Shown here: positions 21,211-30,233 of the stretch, one piece after another
Position numbering within the stretch: position 1 is the stretch's first letter
How the letters are laid out: each line of letters opens with the position of its first letter
Origin: Achromobacter dolens
GTDB lineage: Bacteria; Pseudomonadota; Gammaproteobacteria; Burkholderiales; Burkholderiaceae_B
Direction: 5' to 3'
NCBI RefSeq assembly: GCF_902859745.1
Contig: NZ_CADIJW010000009.1
Location: 88,322 to 152,321, forward strand
DNA length: 64,000 nt
Notes under the pieces: generated by a model
Told to the model about the DNA's origin: nothing
The model's database searches: none
Seen by the model: only the letters and a program-made list of their open reading frames with translations
Position numbers and translations under genes: made by a program

Positions 21211-22011
21211 ATGCCTGCCGACACGACTTTCATCACCACGGGCGACGGCGCCCGCATCGCCTACCGCTGGGACGGCGATGCCGGCCTGCCGCTGCTGGCC
21301 TTGTCCAACTCCATCGGCACCACGCTGCACATGTGGGACGACCTGGTGCCGGCGCTGGCGCGGCATTTCCGCGTGCTGCGCTTCGATACCCGCGGACATG
21401 GCAATTCCAGCGTGCCTGCCGGCGCCTACTCGCTGGACCGGCTCGGCCGCGACGTGCTGGAGCTGTTCGATGCGCTGGACGTGACGCGCGCCCACTTCCT
21501 CGGCCTGTCGCTGGGCGGCATCATCGGGCAATGGCTGGGCGTGCATGCGCCCGAGCGCATCGACCGCCTGATCCTGGCCAACACCTCGCCCTATCTCGGC
21601 CCCGCGCCGCAGTGGGATGAACGCATCGCCACCACGCTGCGGGCGCCGGACATGACACAGGCCGCCGAGACGTTCCTGGCGAACTGGTTCCCGGCGTCGA
21701 TGCTGCGCGCCGGCGGGCCGGTCATCGACACCTTCCGCGACATGCTGCTGAACACCGATCCGCAAGGCCTGGCGGGCGCGTTCGCCGCGGTGCGCGACGC
21801 CGACCTGCGCCGCACCATCGCGCTGATTCCGCGGCCGACGCTGGTGATCGCGGGCCGCGACGACACCGTCACGGCCGCCAGCCATGGCGAACAGATCGCC
21901 GCGACCGTGCCGGGCGCGCAGTGGCTGCTGTTGGAGGCGGTGCACCTGTCCAACATCGAGCGGCCGGATGAATTCCGCGACGCGGTGCTGGGATTCCTGC
22001 TGGCGCGCTGA
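21211..22011 (+). CDS. alpha/beta hydrolase resembling 3-oxoadipate enol-lactonase
   Basis: A 266-residue cytosolic alpha/beta hydrolase. LSNSIGTTLHMWDDLVPAL, FRVLRFDTRGHGNSSVPAG and LSLGGIIGQWLGVHAPERI closely follow PcaD, which opens the enol-lactone in the beta-ketoadipate pathway. The triad is Ser in GLSLGG, Asp in IAGRDDTVT and His in EAVHLSN. The ATG at 21211 has AGGA eight bases upstream; an ATG at 21193 is possible. Other pca genes are not present here, so the true substrate may be a related lactone or ester. Confidence 0.8.
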   Translation: MPADTTFITTGDGARIAYRWDGDAGLPLLALSNSIGTTLHMWDDLVPALARHFRVLRFDTRGHGNSSVPAGAYSLDRLGRDVLELFDALDVTRAHFLGLSLGGIIGQWLGVHAPERIDRLILANTSPYLGPAPQWDERIATTLRAPDMTQAAETFLANWFPASMLRAGGPVIDTFRDMLLNTDPQGLAGAFAAVRDADLRRTIALIPRPTLVIAGRDDTVTAASHGEQIAATVPGAQWLLLEAVHLSNIERPDEFRDAVLGFLLAR

Positions 22012-22120
22012 GGCCCGGGCGCGTCGCCCGATGCCGGCCGTTTGCAGGGTCGGACATTCGGCGACGCGATGGCGGCGTCGACGGGCCTGATGTCAGCGGC
22101 GCCGCACAACGGCCCCGGCG

Positions 22121-23023
22121 TTATTCCCCGGCGCGTTCCCAGCGCCGCTGGATCGCCTTGGCCGCCACCACGCCGTCCGCCATCGACGTGACCACGCAGG
22201 GATGCATGCGGTGAGCCACCTCGCCGATGGCGTAGATGTCCGGCACGCTGGTCTCGGCGGTGGCGAAATCGGTGCGGATGTAGCCACGCTCGTCGCGCGC
22301 CAGTTGCAGGCCGTCGGCGAACGCGGCCTGCGGCTCCCAGCCGTAGAACACCAGGATCAGGTCGTAGCGCTGGCCGTCGACGCTGCGGGTGGCCGGATCG
22401 ACCTGGTACGGACCGATGCGCACGCCTTCCTTGCCGGCGCGCAGCACCCACTGCTGCTGGGCGCGCACGCTGCGGGCGTACAGGTGCACGGCGCGGGCGC
22501 CGCGGTTGCGCACATAGACGTAGTTCTCGAAGGCGTTGTCGCCGCCCCCCAGCACCGCCACCGACAGGCCGGAGTAATCCTGCGCCACGATCGGCGAACC
22601 CGGCCCGATCAGCACCCCCGGCCACTGCGAGCCCGGCGGATGTTCCGGAAAGCCCTTGGCGCGCACGCCCGAGGCGATCACCAGGGTGCGGCCGCGCGCC
22701 AGCGATACGTCCCCATTGGCGTCGGAAAGGGTCGCCTCGATGCCGCCCTTGCAGGGCCGCACCGCCGTCACCCGGGTGTCCAGGCGCAGCGGAACGCCGG
22801 CGGCGCGCACGCTGGTATCGATATTGGCGGCCACCTGCTGGCCGGTCATGCCGGGCAGCACCGCGATCCAGTCGTCGGCGAAGGGGTTGTCCACGGCCAG
22901 GCCGCCCAGGCGGCTGCTTGCCTCGACCAGCAACGGCGCCAGGCCCAGCCGGGCCAGCCAGAGGGCGCAGGAGGCGCCGGCCGGGCCGCCGCCTACAATG
23001 ACCGCATCGTGCATCTGTTGCAT
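22121..23023 (-). CDS. thioredoxin-reductase-like FAD/NAD(P)H oxidoreductase
   Basis: A 300-residue two-dinucleotide-binding flavoprotein. The FAD motif is GGGPAGASCALWLA near residue 11, the second Rossmann motif is VAVLGGGDNAFEN, and the C-terminal FAD motif is VPDIYAIGEVAHRMHP. The redox-active CxxC of thioredoxin reductase is absent, so it fits ferredoxin/flavodoxin-NADP reductase or a related subgroup. It is convergent with the hydrolase gene and divergent from folB. The electron acceptor cannot be deduced. Confidence 0.8.
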   Translation of the reverse strand: MQQMHDAVIVGGGPAGASCALWLARLGLAPLLVEASSRLGGLAVDNPFADDWIAVLPGMTGQQVAANIDTSVRAAGVPLRLDTRVTAVRPCKGGIEATLSDANGDVSLARGRTLVIASGVRAKGFPEHPPGSQWPGVLIGPGSPIVAQDYSGLSVAVLGGGDNAFENYVYVRNRGARAVHLYARSVRAQQQWVLRAGKEGVRIGPYQVDPATRSVDGQRYDLILVFYGWEPQAAFADGLQLARDERGYIRTDFATAETSVPDIYAIGEVAHRMHPCVVTSMADGVVAAKAIQRRWERAGE

Positions 23024-23145
23024 TTCATCCCTTGTTTGCCGTCGCCGCCCCCACGCGGGCGTCCGGCCATGGCCGAATTGTAGCCAGCGCGCCGGCCCGG
23101 TCCGCCGCCGCCTTACAATTCCGGGATTCCACCCAGGTTTTCATC

Positions 23146-23505
23146 ATGCCCACTCGCCGCATCATCCTATCCGGGCTCGCGCTCGACGCCCGCATCGGCA
23201 TCCTCGAACATGAACGCCGCGCCACCCAGCCGCTGCACGTCGATGCCGAGTTCGACGTCGACATCCAGCGCGCGGTCGACGACCACGATATCCACAGCGT
23301 GCTGGACTATCGCCGCCTGCGCGAGGCCATCGTCGAGGAATGCACCCAGGCGCACGTGAACCTGATCGAAACCCTGGTGGAACAAGTCGCCGCGCGCCTG
23401 TTGGCCGACTTCCATGAAATCCGCTCGCTGCGCCTGCGCATCAGCAAGCCCATGGCCTTCTCCGACTGTGCGGCGGTGGGCGTGGAAATCCAGATCTCGC
23501 GTTGA
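23146..23505 (+). CDS. folB: dihydroneopterin aldolase
   Basis: Folate-synthesis enzyme that cleaves 7,8-dihydroneopterin to 6-hydroxymethyl-dihydropterin. The 119-residue protein has [19 protein letters not shown] at the N-terminus (the conserved glutamate follows GIL), [14 protein letters not shown] in the middle and [11 protein letters not shown] near the end, all family marks. The start is [10 protein letters not shown]; a longer upstream frame is unconserved. Its stop lies 2 bp before the ttcA start, so the two genes are translationally linked. Confidence 0.93.
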   Translation: MPTRRIILSGLALDARIGILEHERRATQPLHVDAEFDVDIQRAVDDHDIHSVLDYRRLREAIVEECTQAHVNLIETLVEQVAARLLADFHEIRSLRLRISKPMAFSDCAAVGVEIQISR

Positions 23506-23507
23506 CC

Positions 23508-24524
23508 ATGAACGATATCGCCTCCCCCGACATCCGCACCGTGGCGGACTCTCCTGACGCGGCGGCGCCGACCCGCGCCGTCTCCGTGGCCGGCCCCGAC
23601 GACAAGAAGGCCCGCCACGAAGGCAACAAGCTCACCAAGCGCCTGGCGCGCGAGACCACCCGCGCCCTCTCCGACTACAACATGATCGAGGCGGGCGACC
23701 GCGTCATGGTGTGCCTGTCGGGCGGCAAGGACTCCTACGCCATGCTGGACATCCTGCTCCAGTTGCAAAAGCGCGCGCCGTTCCGGTTCGAACTGATCGC
23801 GGTCAACCTGGACCAGAAGCAACCCGGCTTTCCGGCCGACATCCTGCCGCGCTACCTGACCGAACTGGGCGTGCCGTTCCACATCGAGACGCAGGATACC
23901 TATTCCATCGTCACGCGCGTGCTCGAAGAGGGCAAGACGATGTGCTCGCTCTGTTCGCGCCTGCGCCGCGGCATCCTGTACCGCGTGGCCTCGGAACTGG
24001 GCGCCACCAAGATCGCGCTCGGCCATCACCGCGACGACATCCTGGGCACGTTCTTCCTGAACCTGTTCTACGGCGGCAAGGCCAAGGGCATGCCGCCCAA
24101 GCTGGTGTCCGACGACGGCCGCCACACCGTCATCCGCCCGCTCGCCTACGTGCCGGAAACCGACCTGATCGCCTACGCCGAACTCAAGCAGTTCCCGATC
24201 ATCCCCTGCAACCTGTGCGGCTCCCAGGAAAACCTGAAGCGCAAGGAAGTCGGCCGCATGATCAAGCAATGGGACAAGGAGCACCCGGGCCGCTCGTGGA
24301 ACGTCTTCAACGCGCTGTCACGCGTGGTGCCGTCGCACCTGATGGACCGCGACCTGTTCGACTTCGTCGGCCTCAAGCCGACCGGCGTGCCGGACGCCAA
24401 CGGCGACACCGCGTTCGACACGGTCGATCCGTCGGATGAGGCGGACGAAGCCTGTGGCGATACGCCCGCCACGCCCGACGCCGCTGGCATCGTCGAAAAG
24501 AAAGTGACCTTCACGCGCGGCTGA
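23508..24524 (+). CDS. ttcA: tRNA 2-thiocytidine biosynthesis protein
   Basis: ATP-dependent tRNA sulfurtransferase that makes 2-thiocytidine at position 32. The 338-residue protein has the PP-loop [11 protein letters not shown] and the cysteines that hold the iron-sulfur cluster in [11 protein letters not shown] and CNLCGSQ. The N-terminus has about 35 low-complexity residues before the conserved [14 protein letters not shown], and the acidic C-terminal tail is also extra. The ATG at 23508 is preferred over an in-frame TTG two codons earlier that overlaps the folB stop. A clear terminator follows. Confidence 0.95.
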   Translation: MNDIASPDIRTVADSPDAAAPTRAVSVAGPDDKKARHEGNKLTKRLARETTRALSDYNMIEAGDRVMVCLSGGKDSYAMLDILLQLQKRAPFRFELIAVNLDQKQPGFPADILPRYLTELGVPFHIETQDTYSIVTRVLEEGKTMCSLCSRLRRGILYRVASELGATKIALGHHRDDILGTFFLNLFYGGKAKGMPPKLVSDDGRHTVIRPLAYVPETDLIAYAELKQFPIIPCNLCGSQENLKRKEVGRMIKQWDKEHPGRSWNVFNALSRVVPSHLMDRDLFDFVGLKPTGVPDANGDTAFDTVDPSDEADEACGDTPATPDAAGIVEKKVTFTRG

Positions 24525-24556
24525 ACGCCGCCCTGTCCGCGCGCGGCGTGGATAGC

Positions 24557-24606
24557 AAAAGGCCCCGATGTTCCGACCCACGAGGGGCGAAATACCGGGG
24601 CCTTTT
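24557..24606. terminator. bidirectional hairpin between ttcA and the 2-hydroxyacid dehydrogenase
   Basis: AAAAGGCCCCG (24557-24567) and CGGGGCCTTTT (24596-24606) form an 11-bp stem with a 28-nt loop and T-runs on both strands. It lies between convergent genes and can serve both. Confidence 0.8.
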
Positions 24607-24618
24607 CCATAGTGGCGC

Positions 24619-25575
24619 TCAGGCGTTCAGCACCCTCACCGGCTGGCCGGCGCGCCAGGCCTTCACGGCCTCCAGCGCATTGCGGTAGAAGGCCTCGAAG
24701 TTCTCGCGGCTGACGTAGCCCAGGTGCGGCGTCAGGATGACGTTGTCCAGGTCGCGCACGCTGTCGGTGGGCGATAGCGGCTCTTCCGGATACACGTCCA
24801 GGCCGGCGCCGGCGATGCGGAACTTCACCAGCGCGTCCATCAGGGCTTCCTGGTCCACCAGCCCGGCGCGCGAGGTGTTCACCAGGTAGGCCGTCGGCTT
24901 CATCGCGGCCAGCGCCGCGGCGTCGACGATGTGGCGGCTGCGGTCGGACAGGATCAGGTGCAGGCTGACCACGTCGGAGGTGGCGAACAGTTCGTGCTTG
25001 TCCACCCGCGTGACCCCCGCCTCGGCGGCGCGCTCGTCGGTCAGGTTGGGGCTCCAGGCCACCACGTCCATGCCAAACGCGAGGCCCACCTTGGCCACCG
25101 CCGCGCCCAACTTGCCCAGTCCCAGCACGCCCAGGCGCTTGCCGGCCAGCGGCTCGGGCATGCCGGTCTGCCACATGCCGCGGCGCATGGCGGCGTCTTC
25201 GGCGGGCAGGTGCTTGAACAGGCCCAGGATGTGGGCCCACGCCAGTTCGGCGGTGGCGGTGTTGGCGTCGGCGCTGCCAGGCGCGCCACTGACCACGATG
25301 CCCTGCGCGGCGCAGGCCGGCATGTCGATGGCGTTGTTGCGCATGCCGGTGGTGACCAGCAGGCGCAGGTTGGGCAGCGCGCGGATGCGGTCGGCCGGGA
25401 ACGGCGTGCGCTCGCGCATGGCCACGATCACGTCGAAGGGTTCGAGCGTGGCCTCGACCTGCTCGTCGGGGATGAAGTTGTTGAAGATCCGCACTTCGGC
25501 GTCGCCGCCCAGGGAACCCCAGTCCGCGTAGCGTTTGGCAACGTCGTGGTAATCGTCGAGTATTGCGATTTTCAA
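24619..25575 (-). CDS. D-2-hydroxyacid dehydrogenase family protein
   Basis: A 318-residue NAD(P)-dependent dehydrogenase. The nucleotide motif GVLGLGKLG is near residue 148, and the catalytic triad Arg-Glu-His can be seen in NTSRAGLVDQEAL, LDVYPEEPL and LTPHLGYVSREN. Translation starts at a TTG (25573-25575) with GGAGA upstream. Phosphoglycerate, glyoxylate and hydroxypyruvate are common substrates in this family; none can be singled out. It is downstream of dsbC on the same strand with a gap of about 60 bp. Confidence 0.88.
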   Translation of the reverse strand: MKIAILDDYHDVAKRYADWGSLGGDAEVRIFNNFIPDEQVEATLEPFDVIVAMRERTPFPADRIRALPNLRLLVTTGMRNNAIDMPACAAQGIVVSGAPGSADANTATAELAWAHILGLFKHLPAEDAAMRRGMWQTGMPEPLAGKRLGVLGLGKLGAAVAKVGLAFGMDVVAWSPNLTDERAAEAGVTRVDKHELFATSDVVSLHLILSDRSRHIVDAAALAAMKPTAYLVNTSRAGLVDQEALMDALVKFRIAGAGLDVYPEEPLSPTDSVRDLDNVILTPHLGYVSRENFEAFYRNALEAVKAWRAGQPVRVLNA

Positions 25576-25638
25576 GTCTGTCTCCGGGTGGCGTGGCGCT
25601 CGCCGCGCCAGCCGCCCGGCCGACGCGACCCGCGCCGG

Positions 25639-26442
25639 TCAGTTCAGTCGTGCCTTGAGCTGGTCCAGCGGCAGCGCGCCGCTGATGCGCGTGCCGTCGG
25701 CGAAGAACAAGGTGGGGGTGCCGCGCACCATCAGTTGCTTGCCCAGCGCCAGCAGCTTGTCCTCGGGCACGCTGCAATTGGCGGTGGCCGGCTTCTGGCC
25801 GCGCAGCATCCAGTCGTCCCAGGCCTTGCCCGGGTCCGGCGCGCACCAGACGTCGCGCACCTTGGTGTTCGAGTCCGGCGACAGGATCGGGTACAGGAAG
25901 GTATAGACGGTGAGGTTGTCGACGTCCTCGAGCGTCTTGCGCAACTGCTTGCAGTAGCCGCAGTTGGGGTCTTCGAAAATGGCGACCTTGCGCGAGCCGT
26001 CGCCCTTGACCTGCTTGATGGCCAGGTCCAGCGGCAATTGGTCGAACGGGATGGAGCCGAGCTTTTCCTGCGCCTCGCGGGTGACGTCGCGGCGCGTCAT
26101 GGCGTCGATCAACGGCCCTTCCATGACCCAGGTCACCTTTTCATCGGTGTACAGCAGATCCATGCCCAACTGCACCTCGAACAGGCCGTAGGGCGTGCGG
26201 CGCACGGCGGTCACGTCCATGCCGGTGAAGCGCTGCTTGAAACGTTCCTTGACCGCGTCCGCCACGGGGTCCGCCGGCGCCACCTGGGTGGTGGAATAGC
26301 TCTTGCCGCCCTTGTCCGCCTTGCCGACCGAATTGGTGGAGACGGACTTGTCGCCGCTGGCCTGCGCCTGGGCGCCGGCCGACAGGCCCAGCCCGGCGGC
26401 CATGAAGCAGGCCGCCAGCACGGCGGAAAAACGGAAATTCAT
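25639..26442 (-). CDS. dsbC: periplasmic thiol:disulfide isomerase DsbC
   Basis: Periplasmic disulfide isomerase that reshuffles wrong disulfides. The 267-residue precursor has a signal peptide ending AGAQAQA, a dimerisation domain (VKERFKQRFTGMDVTAVRRT), and a thioredoxin-fold catalytic domain with the active site CGYC at 161-164 (FEDPNCGYCKQL). The cis-proline segment is VRGTPTLFFADG. Between signal peptide and dimerisation domain lies a Lys/Ser-rich linker of about 30 residues that is longer than in E. coli. CAGGAG supports the start. Confidence 0.95.
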   Translation of the reverse strand: MNFRFSAVLAACFMAAGLGLSAGAQAQASGDKSVSTNSVGKADKGGKSYSTTQVAPADPVADAVKERFKQRFTGMDVTAVRRTPYGLFEVQLGMDLLYTDEKVTWVMEGPLIDAMTRRDVTREAQEKLGSIPFDQLPLDLAIKQVKGDGSRKVAIFEDPNCGYCKQLRKTLEDVDNLTVYTFLYPILSPDSNTKVRDVWCAPDPGKAWDDWMLRGQKPATANCSVPEDKLLALGKQLMVRGTPTLFFADGTRISGALPLDQLKARLN

Positions 26443-26575
26443 GGGGACTCCTGTATTTGTGACGTCTCGCCTTCGATGGCCGAAAGCGTAACCGATCCGG
26501 CGCCCGGCCCGGGCCGGCCTTCAGGGAATCAGACACGCCCGCCGCGGGCGGGTTCCGCCCCCCGGGGACCGGTCC

Positions 26576-27745
26576 CTAATTCGTCGATGCGCCGGCGATC
26601 AGGCGCCGCTTGACCAGCGGCGCGCGCTCGACCCAGTGCATGCCGGCATTGCGCAGCCACACCAACGGCGTGGCGCGCGAGCCGAACAGCTTGTGCAAGC
26701 CGTCGGTGGCCAGCCGCAACGCCAGCACCGGCTCGGCGCGGGCGCGCTGGTAACGGTGCAGCACGCGCAGGTCGCCGGCCTGGCGGTAGGGTTCGCGTCC
26801 GGCCACGGTGCGGGCCAGCGCCTCGACGTCGCCCAGGCCCAGGTTCAGGCCCTGCCCGGCCAGCGGGTGCAGGCGATGCGCCGCGTCGCCGGCCAGCGCG
26901 ATGCCGGGCGCCACCATCTGGGCGCGCTCCAGCGTCAGCGGGAAACCGTGCAGCGTGCTGCGCACCTTCAGGCGGCCCAGGCGGCCCTGCGCCGCGTGTT
27001 CCAGCATCGATTCGAGCCGCGCGGCCTGCTCCTCGGCCGGCAGCGCCAGCAACTCCCGGGCCTGCGCGTCGCGCATCGACCAGACCATCGACACCTGCGG
27101 GCCGTCGGCCGTGTCCGGCAGCGGCAGCAGCGCCAGCACGCCGTCGTCGCGGAACCACTGGAAGGCGGTGCCCTGGTGGGCGCGCTCGGCGTCCAGGTTC
27201 ACCACCAGCCCGGTGTCGTGGTAGGACACGGCGTCGTGCTTGAGGCCGGCGGCGGTGCGCAGCGGCGAAGCGGCGCCATCGGCGCCGACGAACAATTCGG
27301 CCTGGATGCGGGCGCCGCTCTCGGTTTCCACCGTGCCAGCCTGGTAGCCGGTGCAGCGGTCTTCCAGCCAGGGGATGCCGAACATGCGCACGGCCTGGAT
27401 CAGCACCCGCTCGATCTCGCCGGACTCGACGATCCAGGCCAGTTGCGGCAAGGCCGCCTGCCAGGCATTCAGGTGTACCAGGCCATCGGCGTCGCCATGG
27501 ATCTCCATGGCCTGCACCGGCGTCAGGCGGGCCGACGGCAGCGCGTCCCACACGCCCAGCTCGGCCAGGAAACGCTGGCTCGCGGGCGAAATGGCGTAGA
27601 CGCGCGCGTGGTAATGGTTGGGATCGGCCGGCGGCACGCTCATGCGCGGCGCCAGCAGGGCCACGCGCTGGCCGCGGCGGGCCAGCGCCAGGGCCGAGGA
27701 CAGGCCGACGATGCCGGCCCCGCAAACCACGATCTGGTGTGTCAT
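26576..27745 (-). CDS. UbiH/UbiF-family FAD-dependent hydroxylase
   Basis: A 389-residue flavoprotein monooxygenase of the family that hydroxylates the ubiquinone ring. The N-terminal FAD motif is VVCGAGIVGLSSALALARRG, and the second FAD signature is GIALAGDAAHRLHPLAGQGLN. The start at 27745 overlaps the mltA stop by four bases (ATGA), so it is translated after mltA. Which ring position it hydroxylates cannot be judged here. Confidence 0.88.
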   Translation of the reverse strand: MTHQIVVCGAGIVGLSSALALARRGQRVALLAPRMSVPPADPNHYHARVYAISPASQRFLAELGVWDALPSARLTPVQAMEIHGDADGLVHLNAWQAALPQLAWIVESGEIERVLIQAVRMFGIPWLEDRCTGYQAGTVETESGARIQAELFVGADGAASPLRTAAGLKHDAVSYHDTGLVVNLDAERAHQGTAFQWFRDDGVLALLPLPDTADGPQVSMVWSMRDAQARELLALPAEEQAARLESMLEHAAQGRLGRLKVRSTLHGFPLTLERAQMVAPGIALAGDAAHRLHPLAGQGLNLGLGDVEALARTVAGREPYRQAGDLRVLHRYQRARAEPVLALRLATDGLHKLFGSRATPLVWLRNAGMHWVERAPLVKRRLIAGASTN

Positions 27746-29043
27746 CTTGCGCTCGGCTCCCCGGCCTGTTTCGGCCACAGCAGCCACATCTGGCCGCGCT
27801 GCTTCATGCGCCCGGCCTGCTGGCCGGCCTCGTCGCCGTAGCCCCAGTAGAAGTCGGCGCGCGCCGCGCCGCGGATGGCGGTGCCGGTGTCCTGCGCGAA
27901 CACCAGGCGCTGCAACGGCCGGTCGGAGGCCGGGAAGGTGGTGGCCAGGAACACCGGCGTGCCCAGCGGCACGAAGCCGGCGTCCACCGCGATCGCGCGT
28001 TTCGGCGCCAGGTTGACGCCATAGGCGCCCTTGGGGCCGAGTTCGGGGTCGATCACCGGCTCTTCGCGGAAGAACACCACCGCCGGGTTGGCGTTGAGCA
28101 TCTCGGGCACGCGCTTGGGATTGCGCTGCGCCCACGCGCGGATGTTCTGCATCGAGGCCTGGTCGGCCGACAGCTCGCCGCGGTCCGCCAGCCAGCGGCC
28201 GATGGACACGTAGGGCTGGCCGTTATGGTCGGCGTAGGCCACGCGGATGGTCTTGCCGCTGTCGGGGCCGTCGGTCAGCAGCACGCGGCCCGAGCCCTGC
28301 ACCTGCAGGAAGAAGTTGTCGACCGGGTCGTCGACCCACACCACCACCGGCGGGCGGCGGCCGGTCGACTCGATGGCCGCGCGGGTGTCATAGGGCACCA
28401 CGCGCTTGCCGTCGAGCTTGCCGCGCACGCGCTTGCCAGCCAGTTCCGGATAGACCGACCCCAGGTCGATGGTCAGCAGGTCGGCCGGCACCGCGTACAG
28501 GGGCCATTGATAGTTGCCGCCCTGGCGGCGCGAACCGCGCACCAGCGGCTCGTAATAGCCGGTGACGGTGTTGGTGGCCGGCTTGCCGTCGGCCGCGTTC
28601 AGGCGCCAGGGTTGCAGGTAGGTCTGCAGGAAGCGGCGCACGCCCTCGGGGTCGTTGGCGGCCGGCGCCCGCGAAGGATCAGCCGCCGCGGCGCACACCG
28701 GCTGCCAGGCGCGCGGTGTGGCGCGCGCCGGCGCGGCCAGGTTGCCGCTGGTCGGGCGCATCAGCCCCTTGCAATTGCGCAGAAACAGGGGCCAGATCTG
28801 CGCCAGATCGTCATTGGTCCAGCCCGGCATCTCGGCCCAGGTGCCGGCCTTGTACTTGCCGGCCAGGGCGCGCGGCGGCGTATCGGGAAGGGACGACAGC
28901 GCCGGCACCACCAGCGGGCCGTCGACGGAGGCCGGGCGGGCGCCGGACGCGCCGGGTTCGCCGGATTCGGGCGGAATCTCGGAAGGGGTGGTACATGCCG
29001 CCAGCAGGACCGACAGCACGGACAGGCTAAGAATGCGCTTCAT
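27742..29043 (-). CDS. mltA: membrane-bound lytic murein transglycosylase A
   Basis: Outer-membrane lipoprotein that cuts peptidoglycan glycan strands to 1,6-anhydro products. The 433-residue precursor has a lipobox (LSVLSVLLAACTTPSE, Cys at 16). The MltA domain includes VTGYYEPLVRGSRR, and the C-terminal 3D domain carries the catalytic aspartate in FAQDTGTAIRGAARADFYWG. Residues 20-45 are a Pro/Ser/Gly-rich linker. It is the upstream partner in a four-base overlap with a UbiH-like gene. Confidence 0.95.
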   Translation of the reverse strand: MKRILSLSVLSVLLAACTTPSEIPPESGEPGASGARPASVDGPLVVPALSSLPDTPPRALAGKYKAGTWAEMPGWTNDDLAQIWPLFLRNCKGLMRPTSGNLAAPARATPRAWQPVCAAAADPSRAPAANDPEGVRRFLQTYLQPWRLNAADGKPATNTVTGYYEPLVRGSRRQGGNYQWPLYAVPADLLTIDLGSVYPELAGKRVRGKLDGKRVVPYDTRAAIESTGRRPPVVVWVDDPVDNFFLQVQGSGRVLLTDGPDSGKTIRVAYADHNGQPYVSIGRWLADRGELSADQASMQNIRAWAQRNPKRVPEMLNANPAVVFFREEPVIDPELGPKGAYGVNLAPKRAIAVDAGFVPLGTPVFLATTFPASDRPLQRLVFAQDTGTAIRGAARADFYWGYGDEAGQQAGRMKQRGQMWLLWPKQAGEPSAR

Positions 29044-29082
29044 GAGCAGATGGAAAACCGTACAACGTATGACCGCGCCCCG

Positions 29083-29457
29083 TCAGTGCAGCGTGCGCGG
29101 CATGGCCAGGACGAATTCGGATATCGGCACTTCGAACGGGATGCCGTTCTCGCCGACGCAATGGTAGGTGCCGCGCATCGTCCCGACCGGCGTGGGCAGG
29201 GGACAGCCGCTGGTGTACTCGAAGGTCTCGCCGGGCGCCAGCAGGGGCTGCTGGCCCACGACGCCCAGCCCGCGCACTTCCTGCACGCGCTGGTTGCCAT
29301 CGGTGATAATCCAGTGGCGGCTGATCACCTGGGCCGGATGTTCCCCGGTGTTGGTGATGCGCACGGTATAGGCGAACACGAATTGCTGCTCGCCGGGATC
29401 GGACTGTTCAGGCACGAAGCGCGGAGTGACAGAGACGCTCAGGTCGTAGGGTTTCAC
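29083..29457 (-). CDS. apaG: ApaG protein
   Basis: Small cytosolic protein with a fibronectin-like fold, linked in other bacteria to Co2+ tolerance and Ap4A metabolism. The 124-residue version starts at a GTG (29455-29457) followed by KPYDLSVSVTPRFVPEQ, with AGGAAAGGA just upstream; an ATG 42 bp earlier would add 14 unconserved residues. Family motifs are WIITDGNQRVQEVRGLGVVG and FEYTSGCPLPTPVGTMRGTY. It is divergent from rpe. Confidence 0.93.
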   Translation of the reverse strand: MKPYDLSVSVTPRFVPEQSDPGEQQFVFAYTVRITNTGEHPAQVISRHWIITDGNQRVQEVRGLGVVGQQPLLAPGETFEYTSGCPLPTPVGTMRGTYHCVGENGIPFEVPISEFVLAMPRTLH

Positions 29458-29526
29458 AGTCCTTTCCTGTGTGGCACGAGCAAGCTGCAATAATGGCACA
29501 TTATGCCTTCACCCACCCCGAACACC

Positions 29527-30222
29527 ATGTCTACCACCACCCGCATCACCCCCAGCATCCTGTCCGCCGACTTCGCCCGCCTGGGCGAGGAAGTGCGTGA
29601 CGTGGTCGCCGCCGGCGCCGACTGGATCCATTTCGATGTGATGGACAATCACTACGTGCCCAACCTGACCATCGGCCCGATGGTCTGCGCGGCGATCCGT
29701 CCCCATGTTTCCGTGCCGATCGACGTGCACCTCATGGTCGAGCCGGTGGACGCCCTGGTGCCGATGTTCGCCAAGGCCGGCGCCAACTACATCAGCTTCC
29801 ACCCGGAAGCCAGCCGCCACGTCGACCGCACCCTGTCGCTGATCCGCGAGAACGGCTGTAAGGCCGGCCTGGTGTTCAACCCCGCCACGCCCCTGTCGTA
29901 CCTGGACCACGTCATGGACAAGGTCGACCTGGTGCTGATCATGTCGGTCAACCCCGGCTTCGGCGGCCAGAGCTTCATCCCCGGCGCGCTGACCAAGCTG
30001 CGCGAGGCCCGCGCCCGCATCGACGCCTGGACCCAGGCTGGCGGCCACGAAATCGTGCTGCAGGTGGACGGCGGCGTGAAGATCGACAACATCGCCGAAA
30101 TCCGCCGCGCCGGCGCCGACACCTTCGTGGCCGGCTCGGCCATCTTCGGCAAGCCCGACTACCCCGGCATCATCAAGTCCATGCGCGAGCAGATCGCCAT
30201 CGGCGAAACCACCGCCGTCTGA
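29527..30222 (+). CDS. rpe: ribulose-phosphate 3-epimerase
   Basis: Interconverts ribulose 5-phosphate and xylulose 5-phosphate in the pentose phosphate pathway. The 231-residue TIM barrel has [17 protein letters not shown], the metal-binding segment [17 protein letters not shown], and [12 protein letters not shown]. The ATG at 29527 matches the family start; an in-frame ATG eight codons earlier is also possible. gph follows 11 bp later, the usual arrangement upstream of trp genes in betaproteobacteria. Confidence 0.96.
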   Translation: MSTTTRITPSILSADFARLGEEVRDVVAAGADWIHFDVMDNHYVPNLTIGPMVCAAIRPHVSVPIDVHLMVEPVDALVPMFAKAGANYISFHPEASRHVDRTLSLIRENGCKAGLVFNPATPLSYLDHVMDKVDLVLIMSVNPGFGGQSFIPGALTKLREARARIDAWTQAGGHEIVLQVDGGVKIDNIAEIRRAGADTFVAGSAIFGKPDYPGIIKSMREQIAIGETTAV

Positions 30223-30233
30223 GGAACCCCGCC

